Under the pieces are notes generated by a model. It saw nothing but the letters and a program-made list of their open reading frames with translations. It was not told the DNA's origin and made no database searches. Position numbers and translations under genes: made by a program. Positions 20,755 through 29,263 of a stretch of DNA of 64,000 nucleotides are shown in pieces. Within the stretch, counting starts at the first letter, position 1, and each line of letters opens with the position of its first letter. Source of the stretch: Erythrobacter sp. EC-HK427 (GTDB lineage Bacteria; Pseudomonadota; Alphaproteobacteria; Sphingomonadales; Sphingomonadaceae); contig NZ_LR701479.1 of the NCBI RefSeq assembly GCF_902498745.1, forward strand, positions 438,292 through 502,291, written 5' to 3'.

Positions 20755-21309
20755 ATGACTACTGCCACCGCCAATCCGCTGCAATTCCTCAACCCTTGGC
20801 ACCGCCCCGCAGGTGCGCTTGACCTTGGCCCGCTGACCAAGGGGCTGGTGATCGCATCGGGCATGCTGATGACGGCGATCTGCCTGCTCGCCATCGCCCG
20901 CGCGGTGCTGGGCCTGAGCGGGGAGCTGCCGCATCTGCAAAACGCGGTGATCGTGTTCCACGTCGCCACCGTTATCCCCTGCGTCCCGCTCGGCCTCTAT
21001 CTGCTGCTCGCACCCAAAGGCACGGCGATGCACAAGCAATTGGGCAAGTTTTGGGTGGCGCTGATGGTGGTCACCGCGCTCAGCACGCTGTTCATCCATG
21101 ACGGGATGCGGCTCTCATGGATCCACATCTTCGTGCCGATCACCTTGCGCGCGGCCTATCTGATCGTCGCCAAGGCGCGGCGCGGCGATATCAAGGGCCA
21201 CCGCAACGAGATTGTCAGCCTGTTCCTAACCGCGCTGATGATCCCCGGCATTTTCGCCTTCGCCATAGAGGGCCGGATGATGAATGTGATGCTGTTCGGC
21301 TGGGGCTGA
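20755..21309 (+). CDS. DUF2306-like membrane protein
   Basis: A 184-residue protein with four or more hydrophobic segments. The features fit the DUF2306 group: GLVIASGMLMTAICLLAIAR, HVATVIPCVPLGLYLLL, a KGTAMHKQLGKFWVALM turn, and an SWIHIFVPITL helix rich in polar and His residues. GGGAG lies eight bases before the ATG at 20755. It is divergent from the LytTR membrane regulator, and such pairs are often functionally linked. No activity is known for the family. Confidence 0.65.
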   Translation: MTTATANPLQFLNPWHRPAGALDLGPLTKGLVIASGMLMTAICLLAIARAVLGLSGELPHLQNAVIVFHVATVIPCVPLGLYLLLAPKGTAMHKQLGKFWVALMVVTALSTLFIHDGMRLSWIHIFVPITLRAAYLIVAKARRGDIKGHRNEIVSLFLTALMIPGIFAFAIEGRMMNVMLFGWG

Positions 21310-21315
21310 GCTTCA

Positions 21316-21891
21316 TCATCTACGCTTCAGCACGATGTAGAGCGCACCCTCGCCCCCGTGGCGGCGGTGCGCTTTGCGGATGGCGGCGATGTCGGCGGCG
21401 TGCTGGCCTGCCGCCAGCCAATCGAGAATTTTCGCGCGGATCGCTCCGCGCTTTTCGGCGCGGTCGGCGGCATCGACCGGGCGCGGCTTGCCCGTCACCA
21501 CCAGCACCAGCCGCGCACCCATCGCCTTGGCCTGGGTCAGCCCGTCATTCAGCCGGTCATAGGCCTGATCGAGCGTGTGGCCGTGGAGATCGAGCGCAAA
21601 GTCCGGCTCGGTCGAGGGGCGGGCGAGGCGGCGCTCCCAGTGCGAGTCGAGGCCGTGGGGTGCCTTCGTTGGAAAATCCTCCGCCTTGGGAGGAGGGGAG
21701 ATGGCCGAAGTGCGTGTCTTGGCAGGGGCTGGCCGCGACAAGTGCTCCGCCTTACCTGCTCCGACTGCGTTGCGCCCGGCCACTTTTATTGTCGGAGGCG
21801 CAGTAGGTTGCGTCCTGATCGGCCGCACGGTGCGCGCCAGTCTTTCCCATAGCGCGGCCTCTTCCGGGGAAAGGCCGCGCGGATGGGTCAT
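21316..21891 (-). CDS. Smr-domain protein
   Basis: A 191-residue protein. The N-terminal 90 residues are basic and Pro-rich, probably disordered. The C-terminal Smr domain carries LDLHGHTLDQAYDRL, VLVVTGKPRP and a GGEGALYIVLKRR end. Smr domains are DNA or RNA nicking modules; this MutS-independent form occurs next to mltA in many alphaproteobacteria. The ATG overlaps the mltA stop (ATGA), so it is translationally coupled. Confidence 0.85.
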   Translation of the reverse strand: MTHPRGLSPEEAALWERLARTVRPIRTQPTAPPTIKVAGRNAVGAGKAEHLSRPAPAKTRTSAISPPPKAEDFPTKAPHGLDSHWERRLARPSTEPDFALDLHGHTLDQAYDRLNDGLTQAKAMGARLVLVVTGKPRPVDAADRAEKRGAIRAKILDWLAAGQHAADIAAIRKAHRRHGGEGALYIVLKRR

Positions 21892-23087
21892 TGCGTCAGG
21901 CGCTGCGCCGCTGCGTTGGGAAGCAGGATCAGCGCCTGCCCGCGCCCGCTCATGCCGCCTGCTATCTCGCGCGCATCCTCGCCCGCGCCCCAGAAGGTGT
22001 CGAAGCGGTTGGCCCCGCGGATCGCGCCGCCGGTGTCTTGCGCAATCCACAAGCCATTGGCGACGCTGCGGTCGAGATCGAGCAGCACCGGCGCGCCATA
22101 GGGGACAAAGCGCGGATCAACCGCGACCGAGCTTTCGCGCACCACCGGCACACCGATGGAGCCCAGCGGGCCCTCGCCCTCCAGCACGGTGAAGAACACC
22201 CAGCTTTCATTCTCGCGCATGATCGCGCGGCCTTGTTCGGGGTAATCGCGCAGGTAAGCGATGATGCCCTGCATACTGGTGGCGTAGCCGGTGTCGCCGC
22301 CGATCAGCCCGCGCTCGCGCATCAGCGCGCCGATGCCGGTGTAGCCGTGGCCGTTCTGCCCGGCATAGCCGATGCGGATGACTTCGCCGCTGCGCGAATC
22401 GACCAATCGCCCGGAGCCCTGGATTTGCAGGAAGAAGAACTCGATGGCGTCGGCAGCGTAGCCGATGACGGGCGCATTGCCGTCCAATGCGCCATCCTCG
22501 ATCTCGGCGCGAGTGTAATATTCGACGCAGCGGCCATCAGATGTGCGGCGGCTGAGCGGTGCGCGGCCGGTCTGCTCGCTTTCGGGCGAGCCGTCGCGCC
22601 AGCAGCGTTCGAGATCAGCGGGCACGCTGTAAACCGGAACGTCAGTCGCGGCGCGACGGGTGCGGCTGCCGGCAATCTCGGGCTCGAAATAGCCGGTGGC
22701 AAAGGCCGTCCCCTCGCCCACGCGGACAGGAGTGAAATAGGCTGCGAAAAAGGCGGCGGCATTGCTGTTCGCCCAGCCATTGGCCGCGTCGCACGGGATC
22801 GCCCAATCGGCAGGCTGCGTCAGGCCGGAAACGTCCTCGCGCGAAGTAGCAACGCGGCAGGATGTGCGAAAGGCGATCAGCGCATCGCGCGCGTCGCCGC
22901 TATTCAGCGCGCCGAGACTCGCGGGTGCCAACGCGGTGATGCCCAATTGCGCCGCGCTGCTGGCAGCGGGCGGCGGCACGCTTTCCACCACGCCTGCTTC
23001 GGGGATGATCGGCCCGCAAGCCGCGACCAGCAACACTGCGGTGGCGGCGACCAGGCGGCGCCACGGTTTCCCGCCGCCTGCCCGCAT
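21888..23087 (-). CDS. mltA: Membrane-bound lytic murein transglycosylase A
   Basis: An outer-membrane lipoprotein of about 399 residues that cleaves peptidoglycan glycan strands. The lipobox is VAATAVLLVAAC. The MltA domain shows GTAFATGYFEPEIAGSRT and YAADAIEFFFLQIQGSGRL. The 3D barrel domain has the Asp-rich VDPRFVPYGAPVLLD and WIAQDTGGAIRGANRFDTFWG. The ATG at 23087 overlaps the timA stop by one base. The order timA-mltA-smr is conserved in the class. Confidence 0.93.
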   Translation of the reverse strand: MRAGGGKPWRRLVAATAVLLVAACGPIIPEAGVVESVPPPAASSAAQLGITALAPASLGALNSGDARDALIAFRTSCRVATSREDVSGLTQPADWAIPCDAANGWANSNAAAFFAAYFTPVRVGEGTAFATGYFEPEIAGSRTRRAATDVPVYSVPADLERCWRDGSPESEQTGRAPLSRRTSDGRCVEYYTRAEIEDGALDGNAPVIGYAADAIEFFFLQIQGSGRLVDSRSGEVIRIGYAGQNGHGYTGIGALMRERGLIGGDTGYATSMQGIIAYLRDYPEQGRAIMRENESWVFFTVLEGEGPLGSIGVPVVRESSVAVDPRFVPYGAPVLLDLDRSVANGLWIAQDTGGAIRGANRFDTFWGAGEDAREIAGGMSGRGQALILLPNAAAQRLTQ

Positions 23088-23749
23088 CACGCGACGTCGG
23101 TTTCGTCGAGCAGCCAGTTCGGATCGCTGTTGCGCACGTCGCGGCTGAACGTCCAGATGTCGCGGCTTTCAATCGCATCGTCGAGCGAACCGGCGATAAC
23201 ATTGCCATCCTTGTCACGGGTGACGCTGGCAATATCGGCGACAAACCGCACGGCAATGCGCGCCACCTTGCCATCGAGCACGGCAGAATGCACCGTCTCA
23301 TCCTCGATCCGGATCAGCTTGTTATCGAGCGTGTAGCCCGCGGCTTCCCGCTCTTCGATGGCGGCGACGAAGCTGCGATAGACATCGTCATCGCACAGCT
23401 CTTTTAGCTCGTCCTTGTCCCCGCGCCAGAACGCTTCGAGGATCACTTCATACGCGCCCTTCGCACCGGCAAGGAAAGGCAGCAGATCAAAGCTGCGGTC
23501 GGCAGACGAAATATCGCGCAGGCCTTCTTCGATGGCGGGCGAAAATCCGGCGAGCGCACGGTCGTTGCGCGGGGTCTCCACCAGCTTGGGCCGTTCGGCC
23601 TGCGCCTCTTCCTGCTGCTGGCGGGCCTGTTCCAGCCGCGACGAAATCGCTTCCTCCTCATGCTCGGCCTTGCGGCCCAGCACCGAATACAGCCGCATGC
23701 CCAGAAATGCGGCGATCATGGCGAGGATGACGATTTGCCAGATAATCAT
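23087..23749 (-). CDS. Tim44/TimA-family protein
   Basis: A 220-residue protein with an N-terminal membrane anchor (MIIWQIVILAMIAAFLGMRLYSVLG). A charged coiled-coil-like stretch (EEEAISSRLEQARQQQEEAQAE) follows, then the C-terminal Tim44-like domain (FLAGAKGAYEVILEAFWRGDKDELKELCDDDVYRSF). The start at 23749 puts the anchor at the N-terminus; the open frame upstream is not Tim44-like. The family is implicated in inner-membrane protein quality or import-like functions. It is divergent from secB. Confidence 0.85.
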   Translation of the reverse strand: MIIWQIVILAMIAAFLGMRLYSVLGRKAEHEEEAISSRLEQARQQQEEAQAERPKLVETPRNDRALAGFSPAIEEGLRDISSADRSFDLLPFLAGAKGAYEVILEAFWRGDKDELKELCDDDVYRSFVAAIEEREAAGYTLDNKLIRIEDETVHSAVLDGKVARIAVRFVADIASVTRDKDGNVIAGSLDDAIESRDIWTFSRDVRNSDPNWLLDETDVA

Positions 23750-24028
23750 GCGATAAACTTCCCAACTTCTCCCGCAAATGCTGCCGGAGAAACGCTCCGG
23801 CGCGGGCTCTTGCATTAACAATGAACCAGATAGTGACTGATAGCAAATGAACAACTACCGCTTAAGGTCACATCTATGCCGCAAATGCATCATTTCATCG
23901 TATCTGGCGGGCGGCGCAGGCGAGAGATTGCAGCGCGGCGGCAAGGGTGATAGGCGCGCGCCTTCGGAATGCCAGAGGCTTTGCAGCCCGTCTGCAAGGC
24001 GCACACACCAGACGAAAGACTTACGATT

Positions 24029-24550
24029 ATGGCCGATGAAGGCGACGTTCTCACCGATCTCGACGCAGCCCCGCAGGCAAATGGCGCGGACAACCAGCCG
24101 GTGGCCGGGATCATCTCGCAATATGTGAAGGATCTCTCGGTCGAGAACCCCAAGGCTCCCGACAGCTTCCAGTGGCGCGACAAGCAGGAAATGGACGTCC
24201 AGTTCAATATCGGCGCGCGCAAGGTGAATGACGAGTTGCACGAGGTGGAGCTGAAAGTCACCGCCACCAGCAAGACCAGCCAAGGCACCGCATACATCGT
24301 CGATCTCGCCTATTGCGGCCTGATCGGCGTGCGCAACCTGCCCGAAGAACAGACTCACGCTTTCCTCTATGCCGAAGCCCCGCGCATCCTTTTCCCCTTC
24401 GCCCGCCGGGTGATTTCGGACGCGGTGCGCGATGCCGGTTTTGCCCCGCTGATGCTCGATCCGATCGATTTCAACGGGCTGTATTTCCAGCAATTGCAGG
24501 CCAAGCGCGCGCAGGAAGCCGCAGCGGCTCCGGCGGGCGGCGAGGCCTGA
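24029..24550 (+). CDS. secB: Protein-export chaperone SecB
   Basis: A 173-residue cytosolic tetrameric chaperone that holds preproteins unfolded and delivers them to SecA. Recognisable stretches are GIISQYVKDLSVENPKAP, FNIGARKVNDELHEVELKVT, AYCGLIGVRNLPEEQ and the LFPFARRVISDAVRDAGFAPLMLDPIDF core. The start MADEGDVLT at 24029 matches the family length. The Ala-rich tail is variable. Confidence 0.96.
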   Translation: MADEGDVLTDLDAAPQANGADNQPVAGIISQYVKDLSVENPKAPDSFQWRDKQEMDVQFNIGARKVNDELHEVELKVTATSKTSQGTAYIVDLAYCGLIGVRNLPEEQTHAFLYAEAPRILFPFARRVISDAVRDAGFAPLMLDPIDFNGLYFQQLQAKRAQEAAAAPAGGEA

Positions 24551-24563
24551 TTTCAATTCACCC

Positions 24564-24640
24564 CGCTCGTGCTGAGCCTGTCGAAGCACGAATGGGTAAG
24601 CGTATGACATTTCGTCCTTCGACAAGCTCAGGACGAGCGG
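24564..24640. repeat. Family B palindrome pair
   Basis: CGCTCGTGCTGAGCCTGTCGAAGCACGA is followed by an inverted TCGTCCTTCGACAAGCTCAGGACGAGCG. This is the common CTGAGCTTGTCGAAG type. It lies between secB and murJ; another copy is at 43441. Confidence 0.8.
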
Positions 24641-24650
24641 AAATCCAGTC

Positions 24651-26267
24651 ATGAGCTTATTGAAAAACGTCGGGACAATCGGCTCGCTCACCATGTTGAG
24701 CCGGATCGCCGGAATGGCGCGCGAGATGATTTTCTCGCGCGTCCTTGGTGCCAATGCGGTGACGGATGCCTGGTTTCAGGCGTTCATCATCCCGAATGTC
24801 TTCCGCCGCCTGTTTGCCGAAGGCGCGTTTTCGGCGGCCTTCGTGCCGATGTTCTCCAAGCGGCTGCACGGTGCCGCCGATGCCGAAACAGGGCTGGAGG
24901 AAGCGCGCAGCTTTTCCGACGATGTGCTGAGCGTCTTTCTGCCGGTGCTGATCGCATTGTGCGCCGTGATGATGCTGGCCATGCCGTGGATCATCACGCT
25001 GCTGGGCGATGGCGATGCGGATCCGGCGAATTTCGCGATGGAAGTCGCCTTCGCGCGGATCATGTTCCCTTACATCCTGCTCGTCAGTCTGGTGACCTTG
25101 TTCACCGGAATGCTCAATTCGGTGAGCCGCTTTGCGCCGGGTGCCAGTTTTCCGATCATCCTCAATCTCGTCCTGATCGCCTCGCTGCTGCTGGGCGACC
25201 GGGCGATGGTGCATTGGGGATGGAGCGTGGAACAGGTCGGCTATCTGCAGGCCTGGGCCGTGGTGGCGGGCGGGCTGGTGCAGCTTGGCTGGCTGTATGT
25301 CTGGACGCGGGTGGAAGGCTTTCGCCCCCGGCTGCTATGGCCGCGCATCACGCCCGAAGTGAAGCGCCTGTCGATCATCGCGCTGCCCGCGGCGATTGGC
25401 GGCGGCGCGTACCAGATCAACACGCTGGTGCAGCTCTATTTCCTCAACCAGTATGATGCCGGTTCGGTCAGCTATATGAACTATGCTGACCGGCTGAACC
25501 AATTGCCGCTGGGGATTATCGGGATAGCGCTGTCGACCGCGATCCTGCCGACGCTCTCCAAATTCATCGGCTCCGGCAACAAGGACGGCACCGACCGCAT
25601 CCAGTCCGACGCAATCGAGCTGGCGATGCTGCTGACCATCCCCGCCGCCGTTGCGCTGGCGGTGTGCGCGGTGCCGTTTGTGACGATGATTTTCCAAGGC
25701 GGGCGTTTCAGCGTAGAGCAGGCGGAATTGACCGGGCAAGTGCTCGCCATGCTGGTGCTCGGCCTGCCCGCCTATGTGCTGGTGAAAGTGCTCGTCCCCA
25801 ATTTCTACGCCCGTGCCGATACGCGCACGCCGGTGGTCGCGGCCTTTATCTCGCTGTTCGTGTTTGTCAGCCTGTGCGTCGCCAATACCGGGCTCGATTG
25901 GGGCGCGCTGCGGTTTGCAGGTGCGGGATATGGCGTGCCGGGCATCGCCTTCGCCAGCGTGGTGGGGGCGTGGATCAATGTCGGCTTCCTCTACGCCGTG
26001 CTCGCCGCGCGCGGGTTCTATGCCATCCCGTTGCAGTTGGTGGGGCGCATCGCCCGCCAGCTTGTCGCCGCCGCCGCGATGGGCGCTGCCTTGTTCTATG
26101 CGCGCGATTTGCTTACGGGCTGGTACGATGCCGGGCTGTTCGCACGGGCGGGCGCGCTCATCATGCTCGTCGGCTGTTCGGCTGTCGTCTATTTCGGCGT
26201 GGCCTTTGCGATCGGCGCGATAGACCGGCAGCGCATCCGCGCCCTGACCAAGAAGAGTGAAGTGTAA
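24651..26267 (+). CDS. murJ: Lipid II flippase MurJ
   Basis: An inner-membrane MOP-superfamily protein of 538 residues that moves lipid II across the membrane for peptidoglycan synthesis. It has about 14 hydrophobic segments. Conserved stretches include SRIAGMAREMIFSRVLGANAVTDAWFQAFIIPNVFRRLFAEGAFSAAFVPMF near the N-terminus, containing the essential arginines, and YADRLNQLPLGIIGIALSTAILPTLS in the middle. trpS follows after five bases, suggesting an operon. Confidence 0.96.
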   Translation: MSLLKNVGTIGSLTMLSRIAGMAREMIFSRVLGANAVTDAWFQAFIIPNVFRRLFAEGAFSAAFVPMFSKRLHGAADAETGLEEARSFSDDVLSVFLPVLIALCAVMMLAMPWIITLLGDGDADPANFAMEVAFARIMFPYILLVSLVTLFTGMLNSVSRFAPGASFPIILNLVLIASLLLGDRAMVHWGWSVEQVGYLQAWAVVAGGLVQLGWLYVWTRVEGFRPRLLWPRITPEVKRLSIIALPAAIGGGAYQINTLVQLYFLNQYDAGSVSYMNYADRLNQLPLGIIGIALSTAILPTLSKFIGSGNKDGTDRIQSDAIELAMLLTIPAAVALAVCAVPFVTMIFQGGRFSVEQAELTGQVLAMLVLGLPAYVLVKVLVPNFYARADTRTPVVAAFISLFVFVSLCVANTGLDWGALRFAGAGYGVPGIAFASVVGAWINVGFLYAVLAARGFYAIPLQLVGRIARQLVAAAAMGAALFYARDLLTGWYDAGLFARAGALIMLVGCSAVVYFGVAFAIGAIDRQRIRALTKKSEV

Positions 26268-26272
26268 TTCCC

Positions 26273-27322
26273 ATGTCCTCGCAAATGCCAACGCCTTCCG
26301 AAATGACCGTTGTCTCCGGCATCCAGCCCACGGGCAAACCGCATCTGGGCAATTATCTCGGCGCGATCCGCAATTATGTGAAGTTGCAGGACGAAGCGCA
26401 CGCGAATGGCGGCAAGTGCTTTATCTTCCTCGCCGATCTGCACGCCATCTCCATGCCGCACGTGCCCGCAGAACTGCACGCCAGCACGCTGGAAATGGTC
26501 GCAACACTGGTCGCCTGCGGGCTCGATCCGGACAAGAGCGTGCTGTTCAACCAGGCGCAGGTGCCCGCCCATGCGGAGCTGCAATGGCTGCTGATGGGCA
26601 CTGCGCGGATGGGTTGGCTGAACCGCATGACGCAGTGGAAGGACAAGGCGGGCAAGAACCGCGAGGGCCAGTCGGTCGCTTTGTTCGGCTATCCCGTGCT
26701 GCAAGCCGCCGACGTGCTGCTGTATCAGGCGACCCATGTTCCGGTGGGCGAAGACCAGAAGCAGCATCTGGAGCTGGCACGCGATATTGCGCAGAAATTC
26801 AACAATGATTTCGCTTCGGAAGAGGCGCCGGTTTTCACCCTGCCCGAGCCTTACATCCCCGAGGAAGCCGCGCGGATCATGAGCTTGCGCGATGGCAGCC
26901 GCAAGATGAGCAAGTCCGAACCTTCGGATATGAGCCGCATCAATCTGACCGACACGGCAGAGGATATGGCGGGCAAGATCAGGAAGGCGAAGACCGATCC
27001 CGAACCGTTGCCCAGCGACCTCGCCGGGCTGGAAGGCCGCCCCGAAGCAGCCAACCTCGTCGGCATTTATGCAGCACTTGCGGGCACCAGCCAGCAGGCC
27101 GTGCTCGACCAGTTTGGCGGCCTGGGCTTCGGCACGTTCAAGCCCGCCATGGCCGATCTCGTGGTCAGCGTGCTCGGTCCGATCCGTGACCGTTTTGTCG
27201 AGCTGAAGGACGACCGCGAGGCTTTGGACGCGATCCTCGCGCGCGGCGCGGCGCAGGCGCGCGAGGCGAGCCGACGGACGCTCGACTCGGCCTATGCCGC
27301 GCTGGGACTGGTGCGCGGCTAA
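26273..27322 (+). CDS. trpS: Tryptophan--tRNA ligase
   Basis: A class I aminoacyl-tRNA synthetase of 349 residues. The HIGH-type signature is TGKPHLGNYLGAI, and the KMSKS loop is DGSRKMSKSEPSD. The family element SGIQPTG and the tryptophan-pocket region GYPVLQAADVLLYQATHVPVGEDQKQHLELARDIA are intact. It starts five bases after murJ, an order shared by many alphaproteobacteria. Confidence 0.97.
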   Translation: MSSQMPTPSEMTVVSGIQPTGKPHLGNYLGAIRNYVKLQDEAHANGGKCFIFLADLHAISMPHVPAELHASTLEMVATLVACGLDPDKSVLFNQAQVPAHAELQWLLMGTARMGWLNRMTQWKDKAGKNREGQSVALFGYPVLQAADVLLYQATHVPVGEDQKQHLELARDIAQKFNNDFASEEAPVFTLPEPYIPEEAARIMSLRDGSRKMSKSEPSDMSRINLTDTAEDMAGKIRKAKTDPEPLPSDLAGLEGRPEAANLVGIYAALAGTSQQAVLDQFGGLGFGTFKPAMADLVVSVLGPIRDRFVELKDDREALDAILARGAAQAREASRRTLDSAYAALGLVRG

Positions 27323-27491
27323 CGATTCCCGTCCAAACCGCTGCGACAAAGCACTGGATTTACAGTATTTTGCAATTGGCGGTTCAAGCCCGGTTCAGCC
27401 TGCCCTTGCTATTGCACGGCTCATCGTCAACAATTCTGTGCGCCGGAGTGGGGGCCGTGCGCCTGCACCTGCTGATCGAAAGAGACGTGTT

Positions 27492-28202
27492 ATGACCCGG
27501 ATGCCCTTCACCAAATTCGCCGCTGCCGCCGCGCTTGCGCTGTCGGTCGCCGCCTGCGCCACCCCCTTCCGCGCCGATGTGTCGCGCTTCGAAAGCCAGC
27601 TTCCGGCACCGCAGGGGCAGAGCTTCTACGTGCTCGCCGATGATCCGGCGCTCGCGGGCGGGCTCGAATTTGCGCTCTATGCCGACCGCGTGGAAGAGGA
27701 AATGGCCGCATTGGGCTACACGCAGGCCGCTTCGCCCGAAGAGGCAACGCTGCTCGTGCGCTTCGATTACAGCGTGGATGACGGGCGCGAGCGCGTCCGC
27801 TCCTCCGGTTTCGGCTATGGCTACCGCGATCCCTTCTATCGCGGCTGGTATGATTACCCGCGCCGCGTGGCCTTCCGCGACCGGCAGGGCCGCTTGCGCG
27901 TCGCCTATGTGCCGGGCCGCAGTTGGGGCTATGGCTGGCACGATCCGTTCTTCGGCCCGGGCGCCGATGTGCGCAGCTACACCGTCTTCACCAGCGGGAT
28001 CGAGCTGAAGATCGACGATGCGGCAACGGGTGAACGCCTGTTCGAAGGCAGCGCCGAAGCCGCCTCGACCTCGAACCGTCTGCAATATCTGGTGCCCAAT
28101 CTGGTCGAAGCGATGTTCACCGACTTCCCCGGCAATTCGGGCGAAACGTTGCGCATTTCAATCGCGCCGGAAGACCAGCCGGTGCGCCGCGACGAGCGGT
28201 AG
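27492..28202 (+). CDS. DUF4136-type lipoprotein
   Basis: A 236-residue envelope lipoprotein. The lipobox is AAAALALSVAAC. The middle is rich in Tyr, Gly and Arg (GFGYGYRDPFYRGWYDYPRR) and the C-terminus matches DUF4136 (LFEGSAEAASTSNRLQYLVPNLVEAMFTDFPGNSGETLRISI). The paralogue at 61499 shares this ending ([15 protein letters not shown]). Function is unknown. The ATG at 27492 is the one that gives a proper signal peptide. Confidence 0.75.
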   Translation: MTRMPFTKFAAAAALALSVAACATPFRADVSRFESQLPAPQGQSFYVLADDPALAGGLEFALYADRVEEEMAALGYTQAASPEEATLLVRFDYSVDDGRERVRSSGFGYGYRDPFYRGWYDYPRRVAFRDRQGRLRVAYVPGRSWGYGWHDPFFGPGADVRSYTVFTSGIELKIDDAATGERLFEGSAEAASTSNRLQYLVPNLVEAMFTDFPGNSGETLRISIAPEDQPVRRDER

Positions 28203-28279
28203 GACTGACTACAGGGGCCTCCATCGGCTCGCCCGACTGCTCTTTTCGCGCCATGACCGGACGACTTCCTGAACGCCAT

Positions 28280-28798
28280 ATGCATAAGGCCGCGCTCTTC
28301 CTCGCTCCGCTGGCGCTCGCCGTGCTGCCGATACCGGCCAGCGCGCAGATCGCGCTTGAAGGGGAAGTTTACGCGCAAAGCGATGGCTGGCGCGTGTCTG
28401 TCGAACCACTCGGATGCATTCTGGCGAACCTGCCCGCGGCCGATCGAGTGGAAATCTGGGTCCTACGCACCGATTACGGGGTGACCGACCTCTCAATCCG
28501 GCTTCCCACGGCGCTGGCGAGAGACGATTGGGATGCGCCCGTATCTTTGCGAATCGGGGATGTACGCGAAGTGGCCGAAGTGACCTATGCAGGTCAGAGA
28601 TTGCTTCTCACGCAGCCCCCAAGCGAAGCGTTTATCGAAGCATTCCACACCGAAGGTATAATCGACATTTTCGCGGAAGAACGACGGATCGGGCAGGTCG
28701 TTCTCGCCGGGAGTGATGCCGGGTTTACCCAGCTTCTGGAATGCGCAGAGTCGCTGCCGCAGACACCGACAGCTCCGTCTTGGCAACCGAATAACTAA
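28280..28798 (+). CDS. Exported protein of unknown function
   Basis: A 172-residue protein with a signal peptide (MHKAALFLAPLALAVLPIPASAQ). The mature part is mainly beta-type with two cysteines (PLGCILAN and LLECAESL) likely to form a disulfide. The ATG at 28280 is preferred over 28253 because it starts directly at the signal peptide. It is convergent with dut, six bases apart. I recognise no family. Confidence 0.6.
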   Translation: MHKAALFLAPLALAVLPIPASAQIALEGEVYAQSDGWRVSVEPLGCILANLPAADRVEIWVLRTDYGVTDLSIRLPTALARDDWDAPVSLRIGDVREVAEVTYAGQRLLLTQPPSEAFIEAFHTEGIIDIFAEERRIGQVVLAGSDAGFTQLLECAESLPQTPTAPSWQPNN

Positions 28799-28804
28799 TC
28801 CCGT

Positions 28805-29263
28805 CTAAAGCGCCTTGTGCCCGCCCGTAGACCCAAACCCGCCTGACCCGCGTGCGGTTTCGTCCAGTTCCGCCACTTCGTCCCAACGCGCCAGAGTCAC
28901 CGGAGCCAGCACCAGTTGCGCGATCCGGTCGCCGCGTGCGATCACGAAGTCCGCGTCGCCCAGATTGATCAGGATCACTTTCAGCTCGCCGCGATAGTCG
29001 GAATCGATGGTGCCGGGCGTGTTGGGCAAGGTGATACCGTGTTTGAGCGCCAATCCGGAGCGGGGGCGCACTTGCACTTCGTAGCCTGCGGGGATCGCCA
29101 GCGCGAAGCCCGTCGCCACCGGATAACGCATTCCCGGCGTAAGCGTCACATCCTCCGCCGCCAGCACATCCATCCCCGCCGCGCCATCGGTGGCGTAAGC
29201 GGGCAGCGCGAGGCCTTCGCCGTGCGGCAGGCGCTTGATCTGCACGCCTACTGTGTCAGGCAT
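28805..29263 (-). CDS. dut: dUTP diphosphatase
   Basis: A trimeric enzyme of 152 residues that hydrolyses dUTP to dUMP, keeping uracil out of DNA and feeding dTMP synthesis. Five motifs are visible: [45 protein letters not shown] and [10 protein letters not shown]. Its ATG overlaps the end of coaBC by eight bases, so the two are co-translated, as in many alphaproteobacteria. Confidence 0.97.
   Translation of the reverse strand: MPDTVGVQIKRLPHGEGLALPAYATDGAAGMDVLAAEDVTLTPGMRYPVATGFALAIPAGYEVQVRPRSGLALKHGITLPNTPGTIDSDYRGELKVILINLGDADFVIARGDRIAQLVLAPVTLARWDEVAELDETARGSGGFGSTGGHKAL

Noticed and set aside
20599-21099. Upstream extension of the LytTR-type gene
   Set aside because: It would run antisense through the DUF2306 gene, which has a good start and membrane-protein sequence.
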